Under the pieces are notes generated by a model. It worked only from the letters and a program-made list of their open reading frames with translations, was not told the origin of the DNA and did not search any database. From Telmatactis stephensoni (Eukaryota; Cnidaria; Anthozoa; Actiniaria; Isophelliidae), in assembly GCA_029948255.1 (NCBI GenBank), contig JALIZF010001884.1, positions 620,001-684,000 on the forward strand: a stretch of DNA of 64,000 nt. Direction: 5' to 3'. This document shows, one piece after another, positions 12,710 through 22,898 of this stretch. Positions within the stretch are counted from its first letter, which is position 1, and each line of letters starts with the position of its first letter. The translations under genes were made by a program, and so were the position numbers.

Positions 12710-15700
12710 TATCATCATCATCATCATCATCATTATCATTATCATCACCATCATCATCATCATCATCATCATTATCATCATCATCATTATCATCATCATC
12801 ATTATCATCATCATCATCATCATTATCATCATCATCATTATCATCATCATCGTCGTCGTCATCATACGACAACGCTCCTTTGTCAGGAGATCGTGAAATC
12901 ACAGACATCTAAGAGCCTAAAACTTGCTATACCAGACGATTTATCTTGTTTCTCTTTTTCTTTATAGATCTCAACCTTCTCCCATCACAAGCAAACGAAT
13001 CAAGAACATCATCGACTACTTGACTCTAGAAGTTTGGAAATTCTCATGCCGTGGTCTTTACGAAAACCACAAGTTTCTCTTCACACTGTTGCTAACATTG
13101 AAGATTGATCTTCAGAATAAAAAGATAAAACACACGGAGTTTATGACCCTGATCAAGGGGGGTGCATCACTGGACTTGAAGGCATGTCCCCCCAAGGCTT
13201 GTCGGTGGATTACAGATATCACGTGGCTTAACCTTGTGGAGCTTAGTAAACTACCACAGTTTTCTGATATTTTGAATCAGGTATGATTTACTCTCCCTCC
13301 TCCTCCTCCTCCTTCTTCTTTTTGTTTACTCCACTCCCCTCTCATCTTTTCACTTCTCTTTTAATATCCCATCTTGTTATGTCTATTACTTTCTTCTTTT
13401 TCTTTTTCCTCCCTACCTTTCGTAATTTCCTGTTTCTATCTGGTTTTCTCTTTCTTTCATTCATTTCTTTTTCCATATATTCTCCCTTTCCTTTCCGTGT
13501 TATTATTTATTCCATTCTCTTCCATTGGCTTATATATTTAAAATAACACATCCGCTGTAGATATCTCGTAACGAGAAGCAATGGAAACACTGGTTTGACA
13601 AAGAAGCTCCTGAAGAAGCCGAGATACCAGATGGCTACGCAAACTCATTAGACACCTTCAGAAAACTACTACTTATAAGGTACATTATACAACACAATTA
13701 CTTATTCATTCTATACATTCTATACAGATGTTAGAGTACACGAAAGAGTGCGTTTACAAAAGTAGTGTTAGATACACCTATTTCACAAAAGGTTGTCGAA
13801 CGAGAGAGCACGCGCGACTAGACCGAAAGGGAGCATGGGTTGATGTAAAAGTTACTCACTTTTCGGCTTTAGTCTTGATTTTAGACATTAAGTTCTGTGT
13901 TGTATAAGGGTAAAGAAAGCTAAATGTGGATGCCATGTTGATATTCTTGTGTTTTATTTTCTTAACAATTTCTACCCATACTCCATTTCGGGTGAGTCGC
14001 GCATGCTTGGGGTCTGTGGCCCGACAACGTTTTTGTAAATAGGTGTATATTGAATCGCTTCTTAAGTTATCAAAAGTTTGCCTGTCTGCATACAAAGCAT
14101 TTTTAAAGAACGTTAATATTCCATACTTTTATGCACAGGTCTTGGTGCCCTGACCGCACAACATCGCAGGCTCGTAAATACATCGCAGAGGCCATGGGAG
14201 CTGACTACGCTGAAAACGTCATACTTGACCTTGAGAGGATGTGGGAAGAAAGTGACAACAGAACACCGTTGATTAACTTGTTGTCTATGGGTGCAGATCC
14301 AACGGGAATGATTGAGATGATCGCCAAGAAACACAAACTAGGTTGGTTTATATGAGACCCTTGCTGTTCTCTGTATTGTATACCACGGTAAATATCATAG
14401 TCAGACGCTCTTGAGGTTGGAACAGTGTTCACACCAAAAACGGTTAAGTTTTCTTCGCAGAAACTTATTCAAAAGAAAAATATATGTATTTGTCTGATAG
14501 ACACTAGTTAACTGTCATAGATTATAGCAAGAGATCACTTTCTAGAGATGACTATTTGTAGAGTGTTGTTGATAACGTTACTTTGCTGCACAAAAAGTTA
14601 TCATCATCTTCTTGTGCTCACGAAAGTAGTAGAAGGAACAATCTGACTGGCTGTGAACTGACTTTGAAGTAAAGTTCTTATTTTGTTGTCTTTAGATTTC
14701 CGTGCAATTTCCATGGGACAAGGACAAGAGGTTCACGCCAGAAAACTTGTGGGCTCGTTCATGCAAACCGTAAGATATAGACTTCGAATGCATTGCGCTT
14801 AAAATATAGAGGATACAGATTACGATGCCTATACTGCGTTGAATTTGATGAGGATACATTGGCGATGTGTAGCAATTAGCTATTTATACGCTAAAGCCAA
14901 GAACTGATTCGTGCTAACGAACTACTGACGCTTAATATTATAGTGCTTTACCTTTTACATAAAATAATGGCAATATTGATTGTCTAGATGACATCGAGAC
15001 TGACGAAATTAATAACTAATTAATTAATAATAAAATTAATGATTAATTGATTAATATTAATTGTTAATCAATTATTAATTAATTATTAATTGATTAATTA
15101 TTATTATTAATTATAAATTAAATAAATAATACTTATGATTTTGATGACAGTGATGAAATAAAGTTTCTATTCATGAAAGTAAAATAAGAAATGATAATGA
15201 TGAAATGTTTGGTTCCAGGGAGGCTGGGCTTTGCTCCAAAACTGTCATCTTGGCTTAGAGTTCATGATAGAAGTAATGGACACCGTCACAGAAACTGAAC
15301 AAGTACATGAAGACTTTAGACTATGGATGACTACAGAAGAACATCCTCAGTTCCCCATTGGTCTATTGCAGGTAAATAATAACAATATCATAATTACTAA
15401 TTTAATTTACGTTATATATAAATTTTCATGAATTTTTTAATTTATCAAATTACGATATTGTCTAGTGTCATATGGGTTGCATAAACGCCAGTAGACACCC
15501 TAGGTTTCAAATGAGTAGAAGCCGACTTAGAGGCCTTCTTAAAGCCTGTGATACACGCTTCGTTTTTTTCTCTCGCTGCTAACGCAATTCTAGATTTTGT
15601 TGCAGAGAAAAATAACAGCGCCTATCATCACTCTGTAACATTCAGTACAAGGCTTGCAATGGTCATTATGTTGCAGAGAAAAGTTCACACTTTTGAACTT

Positions 15701-18700
15701 TTTGTAACAAATTTTGTTGCGGGAAATTGTTGCAGGCGGTGTTGCACAGACATGATACACTCGGCAATTTCGCTCTCGCAAAAAAAAAAAAACCTCTAAA
15801 ATTGCATTGCCAGCGTGAGAAAAAATTGCAGCGTTTGTTAGTGGCTTAATATTTTACCGCCATCTATAATGTCAGGACTAGCTATTGGTTATGTAAAATG
15901 TTATGGAATTCCTCGTTTGTATGATTAACTGATTTGTATTCGTTTTGTTCTTAGATGGCGATTAAGTTTTCAAACGAACCTCCACAAGGACTAGCGGGCT
16001 GGCTTGAAGAGAACTTACAACGGTTTGTACTGAGTCGTTCAAGTATAGTGATAATAACGACTCTAAAGTAACACTACTATTTGATATTATGATAGGTATT
16101 TCACAAGACCAACTGGATATTTGTAGTTTACCGCAATGGAAACCAATGTTGTATGCAGTGGCCGTTTTTGCATTCTACCGTACAGGTAATGAAAAACTAA
16201 CAAATTAATGGTTTCTGATGATGATGATGATGATGATGATGAATGATGATGATGATAAATGATGATGATGATGGTGATGATGAATGATGATGATGATGAT
16301 GAATGATGATGATGATGTACATCTATACATGCACTCTACCGTAGGAGATATTAACGAGAGGTAACTAACAAATTAATGACTGATGATGATGATGATGATG
16401 ATGATGACGATGATCAAATAGTCTTCATCACAGGAGCGTCGCAAGTATGGTCCACTTGGATGGAACATTCCGTATGAGTTCAACCAGGCAGATTTCACAG
16501 CCAGCGTGCAGTTTGTACAGAACCACTTGGATGACATGGACCTCAAGAAAGGCGTGTCAGTGGAATACCGTAGCGATATATGTTGGGTGAGGTACAATAT
16601 GGTGGTCGGGTTACTGATGACTTTGACAAGAGATTACTGAATACGTTTGCTAAGGTAATGTTGCTTACGTGTAGAAACTCGGTTGTAGAAACTCAGCATA
16701 AAACCCCTATTGAAGTCTTTCCAAGACATAACGTTTCTTCTATACCTCAAGAATTGATCTCTCCACCCATCTGAGAATTACTGCAAAGGAATCTATCAAT
16801 ATTATAGCTGCAGTAGATAACGCAACAATAACACCAACACCAACATGAACACCACCACCACCAACAGCAACATCGACATGAACACCACCACCACCACCGC
16901 CGCCTACAACAACAACAACAGCAACAACAACAAAAGGACCAAATGACATGATAAATCTTTATAAATGCTGCCCGCGAGTGAGTAGGTCGCCTAAACACCA
17001 CTTTCTTGTTTGTAGGTCTGGTTTAGTGAAGCCATGTTCAGTCAAAGTTTCAACTTCTACAAAGGTTACACAATCCCAAAGTGTACCAACGTACAGCAAT
17101 ACACGGATCATATTGAATCGCTAAAACTCGTTGATTCCCCAGAAGTTTTTGGCCTGCATCCCAACGCAGACATCACGTAAGTAACAGTTACTAATTGCGT
17201 GACAAACTTGTGTGACAAACTTCTGACAATAAACCGTAGCACTTATCATGGCATTTTCCTATAACTTCGTGACATAGTCTTTTGACAAGGTGGTAAGGGT
17301 TGCGTAATGGTTCACCTCTCCCCGCTCACCGCTGAGGTCCGGGTTCGAGTCCCAGCTCGGGCGCTGGAACATATGTGAGTTAAGTTAGTTGATCTCTCCC
17401 TTGCCACGAGGGTTTTTCTCCGGGTACCACGGTTTTCTTACCTCCATTCAAAGCAACACTGTTTCGATCTGAGCTGTACTACGTGGTCAGACAAGGGTTG
17501 TATGGCGGCAGCATAGTGCGCCACTTACAGGCCTTCAACCTGACCACGTTGAGCTGCATCCTAGCTGTAATTTGCTTGTGGATCATAAGCCTTACAAATT
17601 TTTTGAAGACTGATTGTGGTAGGTTTCCATATTGTGACAAATTTTGTACATCAGAAAATCGAGAATGGATCGTCACTTTACCCAGAAATAATTGCACAAA
17701 ATCGAGGTTAACACAACTACCACGCTCTATCTAAGCGAAACCTTTTCCATTCCGCAGGTACCAGAGTAACCAGGCTAAGGCGTGCCTGGACACCATACTG
17801 AGTATCCAACCCAAAGACAGCGCTAGTGGTGGTGGAGAAACACGTGAATCAGTGGTTCAGAAATTGGCTGATCAAATGCTGGAAAAGTTACCAGAGGATT
17901 ACATCGGTCACGAGGTAAGACAGACTGAATAAATGAATTATCGATAAATGTCTTTATAGCTCCTTCAGCATATTTGTTCCCAAAAGATGTTTGTCAATAA
18001 ATGATGTAGTTAATGGTTTGTCTTGTAAGCGAGAGGATCTGTGTGCACGTTATAAAATTTCTTTGGAGGATTTCTTTGGGATGAAGAAACATGAATACCA
18101 AATGACAACCTTTTCTGTAGTGGTTGATGTTGTGTTGTAACGTGGAGTTATCACTTAATCAATTTATATGTATCTTTACCAATCCTATGTACTTTGTACT
18201 AGTTCCACGTATATATACATTATTCTGACATTTAATAACTGGTGTATTCAGTATATGTCAACGTCACTGATGTTTTCAGTGCATGCTATATTCACACTCA
18301 ACCCTCAGATGATCATACGAGTTTCCAGTAGCTCAGTGGTAGAGCATCCATCTAGTTAATCGGAATGTTGTGGGTTCGGTTCCCACCTGGGGCTCAGATT
18401 TTTTCTGTAGTGGTTGATGTTGTGTTGTAACGTGGAGATATCACTTAAACAACCTTTTTGTCTTCAAACTTTTGTTATTATCTTCAGGTTAAGGCAAGAC
18501 TTCAAAAAATGGGCCCCTTGTCTCCAATGAATATCTTCTTAAGGCAAGAGATCGATCGTATGCAGCGAGTTATATCTGCTGTGCGCCAGACCCTGACAGA
18601 CTTAAAACTTGCTATTGATGGAAGTATTATTATGAGTGAGGTGAGTCAGGTTGAAAATGATCTTTGGTGACCGTGATGCATAAAAGTGGAGATGGTGGTG

Positions 18701-21099
18701 ACTGGTAATTGTGGTGATGAAGACCACCTCAATGATGGCTTTATACGGTAGCAACTGATATGATGATGACGATGATGATGGTGGTGGTGGTGGAGGTGGT
18801 GGATGTGGTGGTGGTGGTCGTAGCTTTATGCAATGTAGATGATAATACTTTATATAATAAATGGCATATTACGCGCGCTCTGATTGGTCGAACAACCATG
18901 TGTGATTAGAGTACACACACATAGATGGCGTCATCGAATCTTACGCGCGCTCTGATTGGTTGGAATGTTTCGATAAATATTATATAAAACAGATAGATTC
19001 CATTTTTCCGTGCGTCTGTACTCTAACCGATGCACAGAAGACGTCAAAATGTGGTGAGAACAACAGTCACGCCACTCGACTTCGTCTCGTGGCGTACGTT
19101 TTTGTTCTCACCACATTTTGACGTCATCTGTGCATCGATTAGAGTACAGACGCACGGAAAAATGGAATCTATTTGTTAAGTTGATAATGGTGATAGGAAC
19201 GATGACAATGATGGTGATGACGATATCGATGATGGTGTTGGTCGTGGCTGTATACACTGTGGATGATGATGCTATTGATAATGGTTCATAAGAACGATGA
19301 TATGATAATGGTGGTGGTCGTAGCTGTATGCAATGTGGATGACAATACTATTGATAATGGTGATAAGAACGTTGATGGTGGTAATTATATCGATGATGAT
19401 GGTGGTCGTAGCTGTATGCAATGTGGATGGCAATACTATTGATAATGGTGATAAGAACGATGATAGTGATGATTATATTGATGGTGGTGGTCGTAGCTGT
19501 ATGCATTGTGGATGATGATGCTATTAATAATGGTTGTTGTTGTTGATGATGATGATGATGATGATGTTTCATAGTATGGCAAATGATGTGATGACGCAGT
19601 AATGTAATGGTGATTGTTGTCGGTATTATATTGGTGGTGATTAAGATATACTTGCTGCTGATGTAACCAGCCATGCTACTTTGACTTACCCGTCCTTTCA
19701 AATTCCAGACACTTCGTGATTCCCTTGACTGTATGTATGATGCAAGAATCCCTAAACACTGGAAAAAGGTATAGTCAATTTTTCAACATTCAACCAAATA
19801 TTTTAAATCTAAATCAAAAATCAAAAACAGAACTAAATGTCTCATGTTTTATTTCAGATATCTTGGGAGTCTTCTACTTTGGGCTTCTGGTTTACGGAAT
19901 TGTTAGAACGTAACGCGCAGTTCCGTACCTGGTGTTTCGATGGCCGACCAAACGTTTTCTGGATGACTGGATTCTTTAATCCACAAGGCTTCTTGACCGC
20001 CATGAGACAGGTCAGTAAACACTTTTCATTGTGAGAATACGTAGCATCACCTACAACACAGTTCAGAAGCAGAGTCTTATTAACAACTAAAGTTCATACG
20101 ATGCTATCCATTGCTCCACACAACTAGAGTTCTTACGATGTTATCCATTGCTCCACACAACTAGAGTTCATACGATGCTATCCATTGCTCCACACAACTA
20201 GAGTTCTTACGATGTTATCCATTGCTCCACATAACAACTAGAGTTCTTACGATGTTATCCATTCCTCCACATAACAACTAGAGTTCATACGATGTTATCC
20301 ATTGCTCCACACAACAACTAGAGTTCATACGATGTTATCCATTGCTCCACACAACAACTAAAGTTCATACGATGTTATCCATTGCTCCACACAACAACTA
20401 GAGTTCATCAATTGCGCGCAGTTAAGTCTGCAGAATGAATGCCGTGAAAAACACAACTTTTCAACAACTGACACATCAGTTAACTGCGTTTTTTTACCAG
20501 AAGATATATCACTTGCGATTTGAGAGAAAGCAACACACACACTCAGACTCTAATCCACATGAAGCTGTTTTGGTATACTAATAAGCACTACATTATTCAG
20601 TCTGTGTATGTTACCTCACTGCTGATATTTATCCACAATATATTATTCCAAAGCCCAAAATGAACACTTGACAGAATTCACTCGACTTCACTTCTCCCTT
20701 TTCCCTCTTCAGGAAGTAACCCGCGCACACAAGGGATGGGCTCTAGACTGTGTAGTCCTCCACAATGACGTCACACGCTTCTTCAAAGATGACATCACCA
20801 CACCACCAACCGAAGGTGTCTACGTCCATGGGTTGTATCTAGATGGTGCAGGGTGGGACCGTAGGGGATGTAAACTGGTAGAGCCTGCTCCTAAGGTCCT
20901 GTTCACCCCAATCCCTGTGGTCCACATCTATGCTATCAATTCAACTGGTGGTCGAGACAATCGACTTTACCAGTGTCCTATTTATAAGAAGCCACGACGT
21001 ACTGACCTGACGTATATCGCTTGTGTGGATCTTAAGACTAACCAGAACCCAGACCATTGGATACTACGTGGTGTAGCATTACTGTGTGACATCAAGTAG
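338..21099 (+). CDS. DNAH5/DNAH8: Axonemal dynein heavy chain, DNAH5/DNAH8 type (3' part, 36 exons)
   Basis: C-terminal part of an outer-arm dynein heavy chain, the ATP-driven motor of cilia and flagella. Thirty-six exons with GT-AG borders were joined by reading phase; they give about 1,749 codons ending at TAG 21097-21099, roughly 38% of a family member of about 4,600 residues. The 5' exons lie before the window. Visible in order: the AAA4 P-loop [10 protein letters not shown], the paired coiled coils of the stalk with the microtubule-binding tip between them, AAA5, AAA6 and the C-terminal domain ending in LLCDIK. From family knowledge, long stretches such as [18 protein letters not shown] and GLEDQLLG follow the vertebrate DNAH5/DNAH8 pair, so this is probably their invertebrate co-orthologue. 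Oddities: single extra G bases at 15994, 16164, 16560 and 16573 break the frame, and several introns carry satellites and MITEs. Exon coordinates are given in the four module entries. Confidence 0.95.
731..774 (+). repeat. Poly-C / CA simple repeat
   Basis: C-rich run broken by a few T and A, then CACACACAC, in the first complete dynein intron of the window. Confidence 0.9.
1040..1301. mobile_element. MITE-like hairpin element in dynein intron
   Basis: Ends are inverted copies of CCAAGAGACCATAATACTAA. The similarity continues inward (gggctatttttagtaa against ttactaaaaatagcc, and ttaaacaatagaatt against attctattgtttgag), so the whole 262 bp can fold back. No open frame of note. This is a non-autonomous DNA transposon by structure; the superfamily is not determined. 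Confidence 0.75.
2523..2815. mobile_element. TA-flanked MITE, copy 1 (TACACCTATTTC family)
   Basis: Terminal inverted repeats TACACCTATTTCAATTAACG and its approximate reverse complement at 2790-2815, flanked by TA on both sides. Subterminal parts (ACTCATCCGAAAGGAAGTATGG against CCATACTCCTTTTCGGC) also pair. A second copy lies at 13773-14047. TA target duplication suggests a Tc1/mariner-type source; this is inference. Confidence 0.75.
3203..3571 (+). repeat. Perfect TCTCC pentanucleotide satellite, about 74 units
   Basis: 369 bases of uninterrupted five-base repeat, all pyrimidine on the plus strand. It begins six bases after the GT of the donor at 3197 and makes up most of the 514-bp intron between exons 3032-3196 and 3711-3937. 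Leu-Ser-rich reading frames across it are artefacts of the repeat. Confidence 0.98.
6528..6840. mobile_element. MITE with TTTACTGCAATTTTC ends, copy 1
   Basis: Left end TTGTAAATTACTGCAATTTT and an inverted right end at 6821-6840 in the large dynein intron 5519-6922. The interior (cattttggtaggtttttag-like text and a gtgggctggaagc segment) recurs in the element at 57489-57920. The same intron also holds short ATC microsatellites near 5560 and 6425-6485 and no coding sequence that I can support. Confidence 0.7.
7138..7280. mobile_element. Short MITE with TAGCCTGCGTAGCCAGG ends
   Basis: TAGCCTGCGTAGCCAGGCTC at the left; its inverted counterpart ends at 7280. Between them is a purine run, then a pyrimidine run of CCTT units that pair with each other. 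143 bp, non-coding, within a dynein intron. Confidence 0.7.
7470..7665 (-). mobile_element. CCAATCAGAGCGCGCG repeat element, copy 1
   Basis: Contains CCAATCAGAGCGCGCGTA twice around a TGACGTCATCTATG core, and a CACGGAAAAATG segment. The same text appears inverted at 18850-19010. Probable non-autonomous DNA transposon fragment; ends not fixed exactly. Confidence 0.6.
8883..9040. mobile_element. TAGAGCAGTTTTCG MITE family, diverged copy
   Basis: Ends TAGATCAGTTTCCG and the inverse of TACAGCAGTTTTCAT, with a core rich in ACGGCACGG words. Other copies are at 24191-24356, 43300-43431 and 54015-54158. Lies in the dynein intron between exons 8672-8809 and 9107-9234. Confidence 0.6.
9313..9363 (+). 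repeat. GTTC/ATTC tetranucleotide repeat
   Basis: Run of GTTC then ATTC units just before the acceptor at 9370; it may serve as part of the pyrimidine tract. Confidence 0.9.
10938..11117 (+). repeat. GAT trinucleotide satellite
   Basis: About 180 bp of GAT units with AAT and GGT variants in a dynein intron. Poly-Asp reading is a repeat artefact. Confidence 0.95.
11830..12080. mobile_element. MITE carrying an 11-bp minisatellite
   Basis: Ends TACAGTCAAAGCTCCCGTAA and the inverse of a segment ending GCGCTTCGACTGTA. An internal inverted copy of CCGTAAGCGGACAC also occurs near 11890. The core 11911-12021 is about ten units of GTGTAAATACA or GTGTAAATAAA. Confidence 0.65.
12609..12866 (+). repeat. 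ATC trinucleotide satellite
   Basis: About 258 bp of ATC units with ATT interruptions between dynein exons 12476-12590 and 12968-13280. The poly-Asp and poly-Met reverse frames are artefacts. Confidence 0.95.
13773..14047. mobile_element. TA-flanked MITE, copy 2 (TACACCTATTTC family)
   Basis: Same ends and subterminal repeats as the 2523-2815 element: TACACCTATTTCACAAAAGG at the left and a matching inverted end before TA at 14048. The core differs. It sits in the dynein intron between exons 13561-13679 and 14139-14341. Confidence 0.75.
14995..15130. repeat. AT-rich TTAATTAA palindromic tract
   Basis: Dense run of TAATTAAT words able to form many short hairpins, in the intron before exon 15219-15371. 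Confidence 0.8.
15545..15850. repeat. Internally repetitive non-coding tract in dynein intron
   Basis: Contains several GTTGCAGAGAAAA words and two near-matching GTGATACACGC / CATGATACACTCG words. Looks like a diverged transposon remnant; no clear ends. Confidence 0.35.
16214..16412 (+). repeat. GATGATGAAT-type satellite
   Basis: GAT units with regular AAT spacers between exons 16096-16185 and 16434-16654, directly beside the cluster of extra G bases. Confidence 0.9.
16823..16945 (+). repeat. ACC/AAC trinucleotide repeat
   Basis: Imperfect ACC, AAC and GCC triplets in a dynein intron; it accounts for the Cys/Trp- and Val/Gly-rich reverse frames. Confidence 0.9.
17290..17446 (+). mobile_element. 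tRNA-derived SINE, family 1
   Basis: Box A-like TTGCGTAATGGTT and a perfect box B GGTTCGAGTCC about 45 bases later, then a body with GAGGGTTTTTCTCCGGGTAC. The same body is found reversed at 24415-24634 and 26745-26992. Intronic in dynein. Confidence 0.75.
18110..18160 (+). repeat. Direct repeat of SINE tail sequence (first copy)
   Basis: TTTTCTGTAGTGGTTGATGT and the following 30 bases recur at 18402-18452 with two or three changes. The second copy follows the tRNA-like head at 18322-18393, so this first copy is probably the remains of another SINE insertion. Confidence 0.55.
18322..18452 (+). mobile_element. tRNA-derived SINE, family 2 (tRNA-like head 18322-18393)
   Basis: The head folds like a tRNA. 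D arm GCTC-AGTGGTA-GAGC contains a perfect box A TAGCTCAGTGG; the anticodon stem has a seven-base loop CTAGTTA; the T arm is GTGGG-TTCGGTT-CCCAC (box B with one change). The acceptor stem TTTCCAG/CTGGGGC has a mismatch and wobbles, and one anticodon-stem pair is lost. A genuine tRNA gene is therefore unlikely; a SINE head is the better call. The tail continues to about 18452. Confidence 0.65.
18850..19172. mobile_element. CCAATCAGAGCGCGCG foldback element, copy 2
   Basis: Reverse-orientation relative of 7470-7665 followed by a strong foldback. The arm from 18994 (TAGATTCCATTTTTCCGTGC onward) pairs with the segment ending at 19171, around a GC-rich loop near 19055-19095. Sits in a dynein intron. 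Confidence 0.65.
19237..19560 (+). repeat. Minisatellite, about four units of 75-90 bp, plus GAT run
   Basis: Units start with GGTCGTAGCTGTATGCAATG and contain CTATTGATAATGGTGATAAG. The final part decays into GTT and GAT triplets. A related GGT-rich run lies at 18766-18835. Intron before exon 19709-19768. Confidence 0.85.
20084..20412 (+). repeat. Tandem repeat of 39-43 bp, eight units
   Basis: Unit CAACTAGAGTTCATACGATG plus TTATCCATTGCTCCACACAA; even-numbered early units carry CTTACGATG instead. Intron before the last dynein exon. Confidence 0.93.
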
Positions 21100-21277
21100 A
21101 GGAAATTAGAGATATTTATTGTAAATATAGTAGTTTAGTATACAGATTGTATTCAAACTTAAGTAGAATTCAATAGAAATGGAACTCGGTATCATTTTGA
21201 CAACTTAAAAATTGTGGTCATTTGTCGGCTGGTTTTCAAATTTGAAATAAACTTCGGACGTTTATCGCTAATTCTTC

Positions 21278-21886
21278 GGCCATAGACCTTAATCACGCTA
21301 GCGATAGTTGAACCTGAAGTTATGACTGAACTCTTACTTCTGCGGTATTAATACAGATACTACTTACGTCACGCCCTCTAATGTAATCATTCCTGTAGGG
21401 GTGAGAGGAGACTTTTTGTTGGCCTTTTTGTTGTTATGTTAAATAGCCACGTCTGTTGGTTATTGAAATAAAGACCATTATCATTCTTTTTATTATTGAT
21501 TTATCGGAAAAAGGAGTTGACTATCAAATTTGTCTATCAATATTAGTAAAATTGCTAAGTTTTTGGGAGATTGCTCTTAAACTGATGAAAATATGAATTT
21601 TTAAAACAGAGCATTTTTTACAAAGAAATGTACAGTGATGGGCATCACATGCTCGGCGAATCTCGTTATCATGCTAAACACATACATTTCTTTACAAAAA
21701 TTCCACAATATTTAGCTTCAAAAATTCAGATTCAATTCAAAAATATCTCCGTCAATTTAAGGGCAATCTTTACAAAACTCTGCAGTTTTACTTATATCGA
21801 TATGACCAATTTGATAGTAAATTCATTTTTCCAATAAATCAAATATTTTATAATGTCATGCAAGCATGATTAAGGTCTACTGGCCG
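21278..21886. mobile_element. Inverted-repeat element covering the dynein 3' end
   Basis: Left end GGCCATAGACCTTAATCACG pairs with the right end, which reads TGATTAAGGTCTACTGGCC at 21868-21886. A second inner pair (TTGATTTATCGGAAAAAGGA at 21495 against the inverse of 21815-21845) supports a foldback transposon. The interior is AT-rich and non-coding. Confidence 0.55.
21467..21472 (+). promoter_or_regulatory. Probable polyadenylation signal of the dynein gene
   Basis: AATAAA 368 bases after the TAG stop, the first canonical hexamer on the plus strand downstream. It lies inside the inverted-repeat element 21278-21886. Confidence 0.5.
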
Positions 21887-22259
21887 GTAGCTAGTCGGTT
21901 CATGTTCGGTTGGTACGGAGACATTGATAGACTTATTTTAGCACTGTATATATAAAGTGTGTTTGTGTGCTGTGTAAATAGATTCAGAAATATTTATGAT
22001 CATTTCAGTAAAAACACACAAATTTATTGAAGTTTCTAATCAAAAACCTACAGTCTTTGTAATGTTTTCTAGTGTACGAAATCACCCATACATATAAAAA
22101 TCAGTAACAAATCATTCTTTATATCAGATATTATTTATATCACAGTCTAGAAATATAGTAATTCTTCAATAAAAGTATGTTGTTCGTACAGGTTTGTAGG
22201 GTTCTACCTTGTCTACCTTACAGCGAAAATCGTTGCATCGCGTCCTCCAATGTCGGTAA

Positions 22260-22391
22260 GATTTTGGTCTTTTCTGATCCGTCCATCATTCTTGGGGGCG
22301 GAGCTTTCACGAACCCGTTCAGTGATTGGTTAATTTGAAAGAAGCTCCGGCCGCCCCAAAACTGATTGACGGCTCAGAAAAACCCAAAATC
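22260..22391. mobile_element. Short foldback element
   Basis: GATTTTGGTCTTTTCTGATC at the left and its diverged inverse at 22370-22391; inner arms GGGGGCGGAGCTTTC and GAAAGAAGCTCCGGCCGCCCC also pair. 132 bp, non-coding. Confidence 0.6.
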
Positions 22392-22802
22392 AAAACAAAA
22401 TTTGTAATTTGATATGGTCGATTTTGGCTGTAATAATTACAACTGGCCAGCTCCCCGGCCTTTTCGCTCTATCCCTTGGCTCTCCCAGGATGGATGGATG
22501 ACAGACTACTTCTTCTACGTTCAGTATTTTCAGAGCTTTCGTTTCTTTGCTAACCATGCATTACGCTCAATCTGGCTCTTGGATATTATATTTTTCCTCG
22601 GAGCTAAAAGTTAAATATTATATATGACACATTTTCAAACGCCAGTTTTTCTTCAATTGCATTTGTCATATCAAATTTGGTCAAATTTTCTCATCTTCGT
22701 GGGAAAAATGTTAGAAAAATATGACTATGATCGACGTTAATTGACGTTGATTATCCTAATATATGGTATGTGGTATGACGTGGTTCTGTCAATTAAAAGC
22801 CT

Positions 22803-22898
22803 CGGTATTCGGTAATTTACTCTTACTCATTTTGTTGTTGTTGTTTTTAACTCGTAGAACAACAACAAAATGAGCAAGAGTTAATTACCGAATACCGG
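22803..22898. repeat. Near-perfect hairpin, 40-bp arms
   Basis: Arms CGGTATTCGGTAATTTACTC... (22803-22842) and its inverse (22858-22898) with about a 15-base loop. The rest of 21100-23445 shows no gene that I can support. Confidence 0.8.

Larger units (their letters stand above)
9371..13280 (+). other. Dynein AAA5 and start of AAA6
   Basis: Exons 9371-9560, 9773-9907, 10258-10413, 10814-10903, 11312-11404, 11525-11629, 12151-12289, 12476-12590 and 12968-13280. Landmarks are [107 protein letters not shown], and [19 protein letters not shown] followed by [10 protein letters not shown]. These are typical of axonemal heavy chains. Introns here hold a GAT satellite (10938-11117), a MITE with an 11-bp minisatellite (11830-12080) and an ATC satellite (12609-12866). 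Confidence 0.93.
13561..21099 (+). other. Dynein AAA6 and C-terminal domain (last 13 exons)
   Basis: Exons 13561-13679, 14139-14341, 14696-14769, 15219-15371, 15955-16022, 16096-16185, 16434-16654, 17016-17176, 17758-17914, 18488-18640, 19709-19768, 19858-20010 and 20713-21099. Landmarks: [114 protein letters not shown] (here [20 protein letters not shown]) and [12 protein letters not shown]. Exons 15955-16022, 16096-16185 and 16434-16654 together have four extra G bases; removing them restores both the conserved reading and the phase of every junction. Confidence 0.92.

Noticed and set aside
12576..12908. Poly-Asp and poly-Met reverse frames
   Set aside because: Produced by the ATC satellite in an intron.
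15955..16654. Programmed +1 frameshifting in dynein
   Set aside because: Four sites without a shared slippery context or stop codon within 600 bases is not a known mechanism; error or decay is simpler.
18322..18393. Functional tRNA gene
   Set aside because: Acceptor stem and anticodon stem carry mismatches, and a SINE tail follows directly.
20084..20412. Possible CRISPR-like array
   Set aside because: Units abut with no unique spacers; eukaryotic minisatellite.
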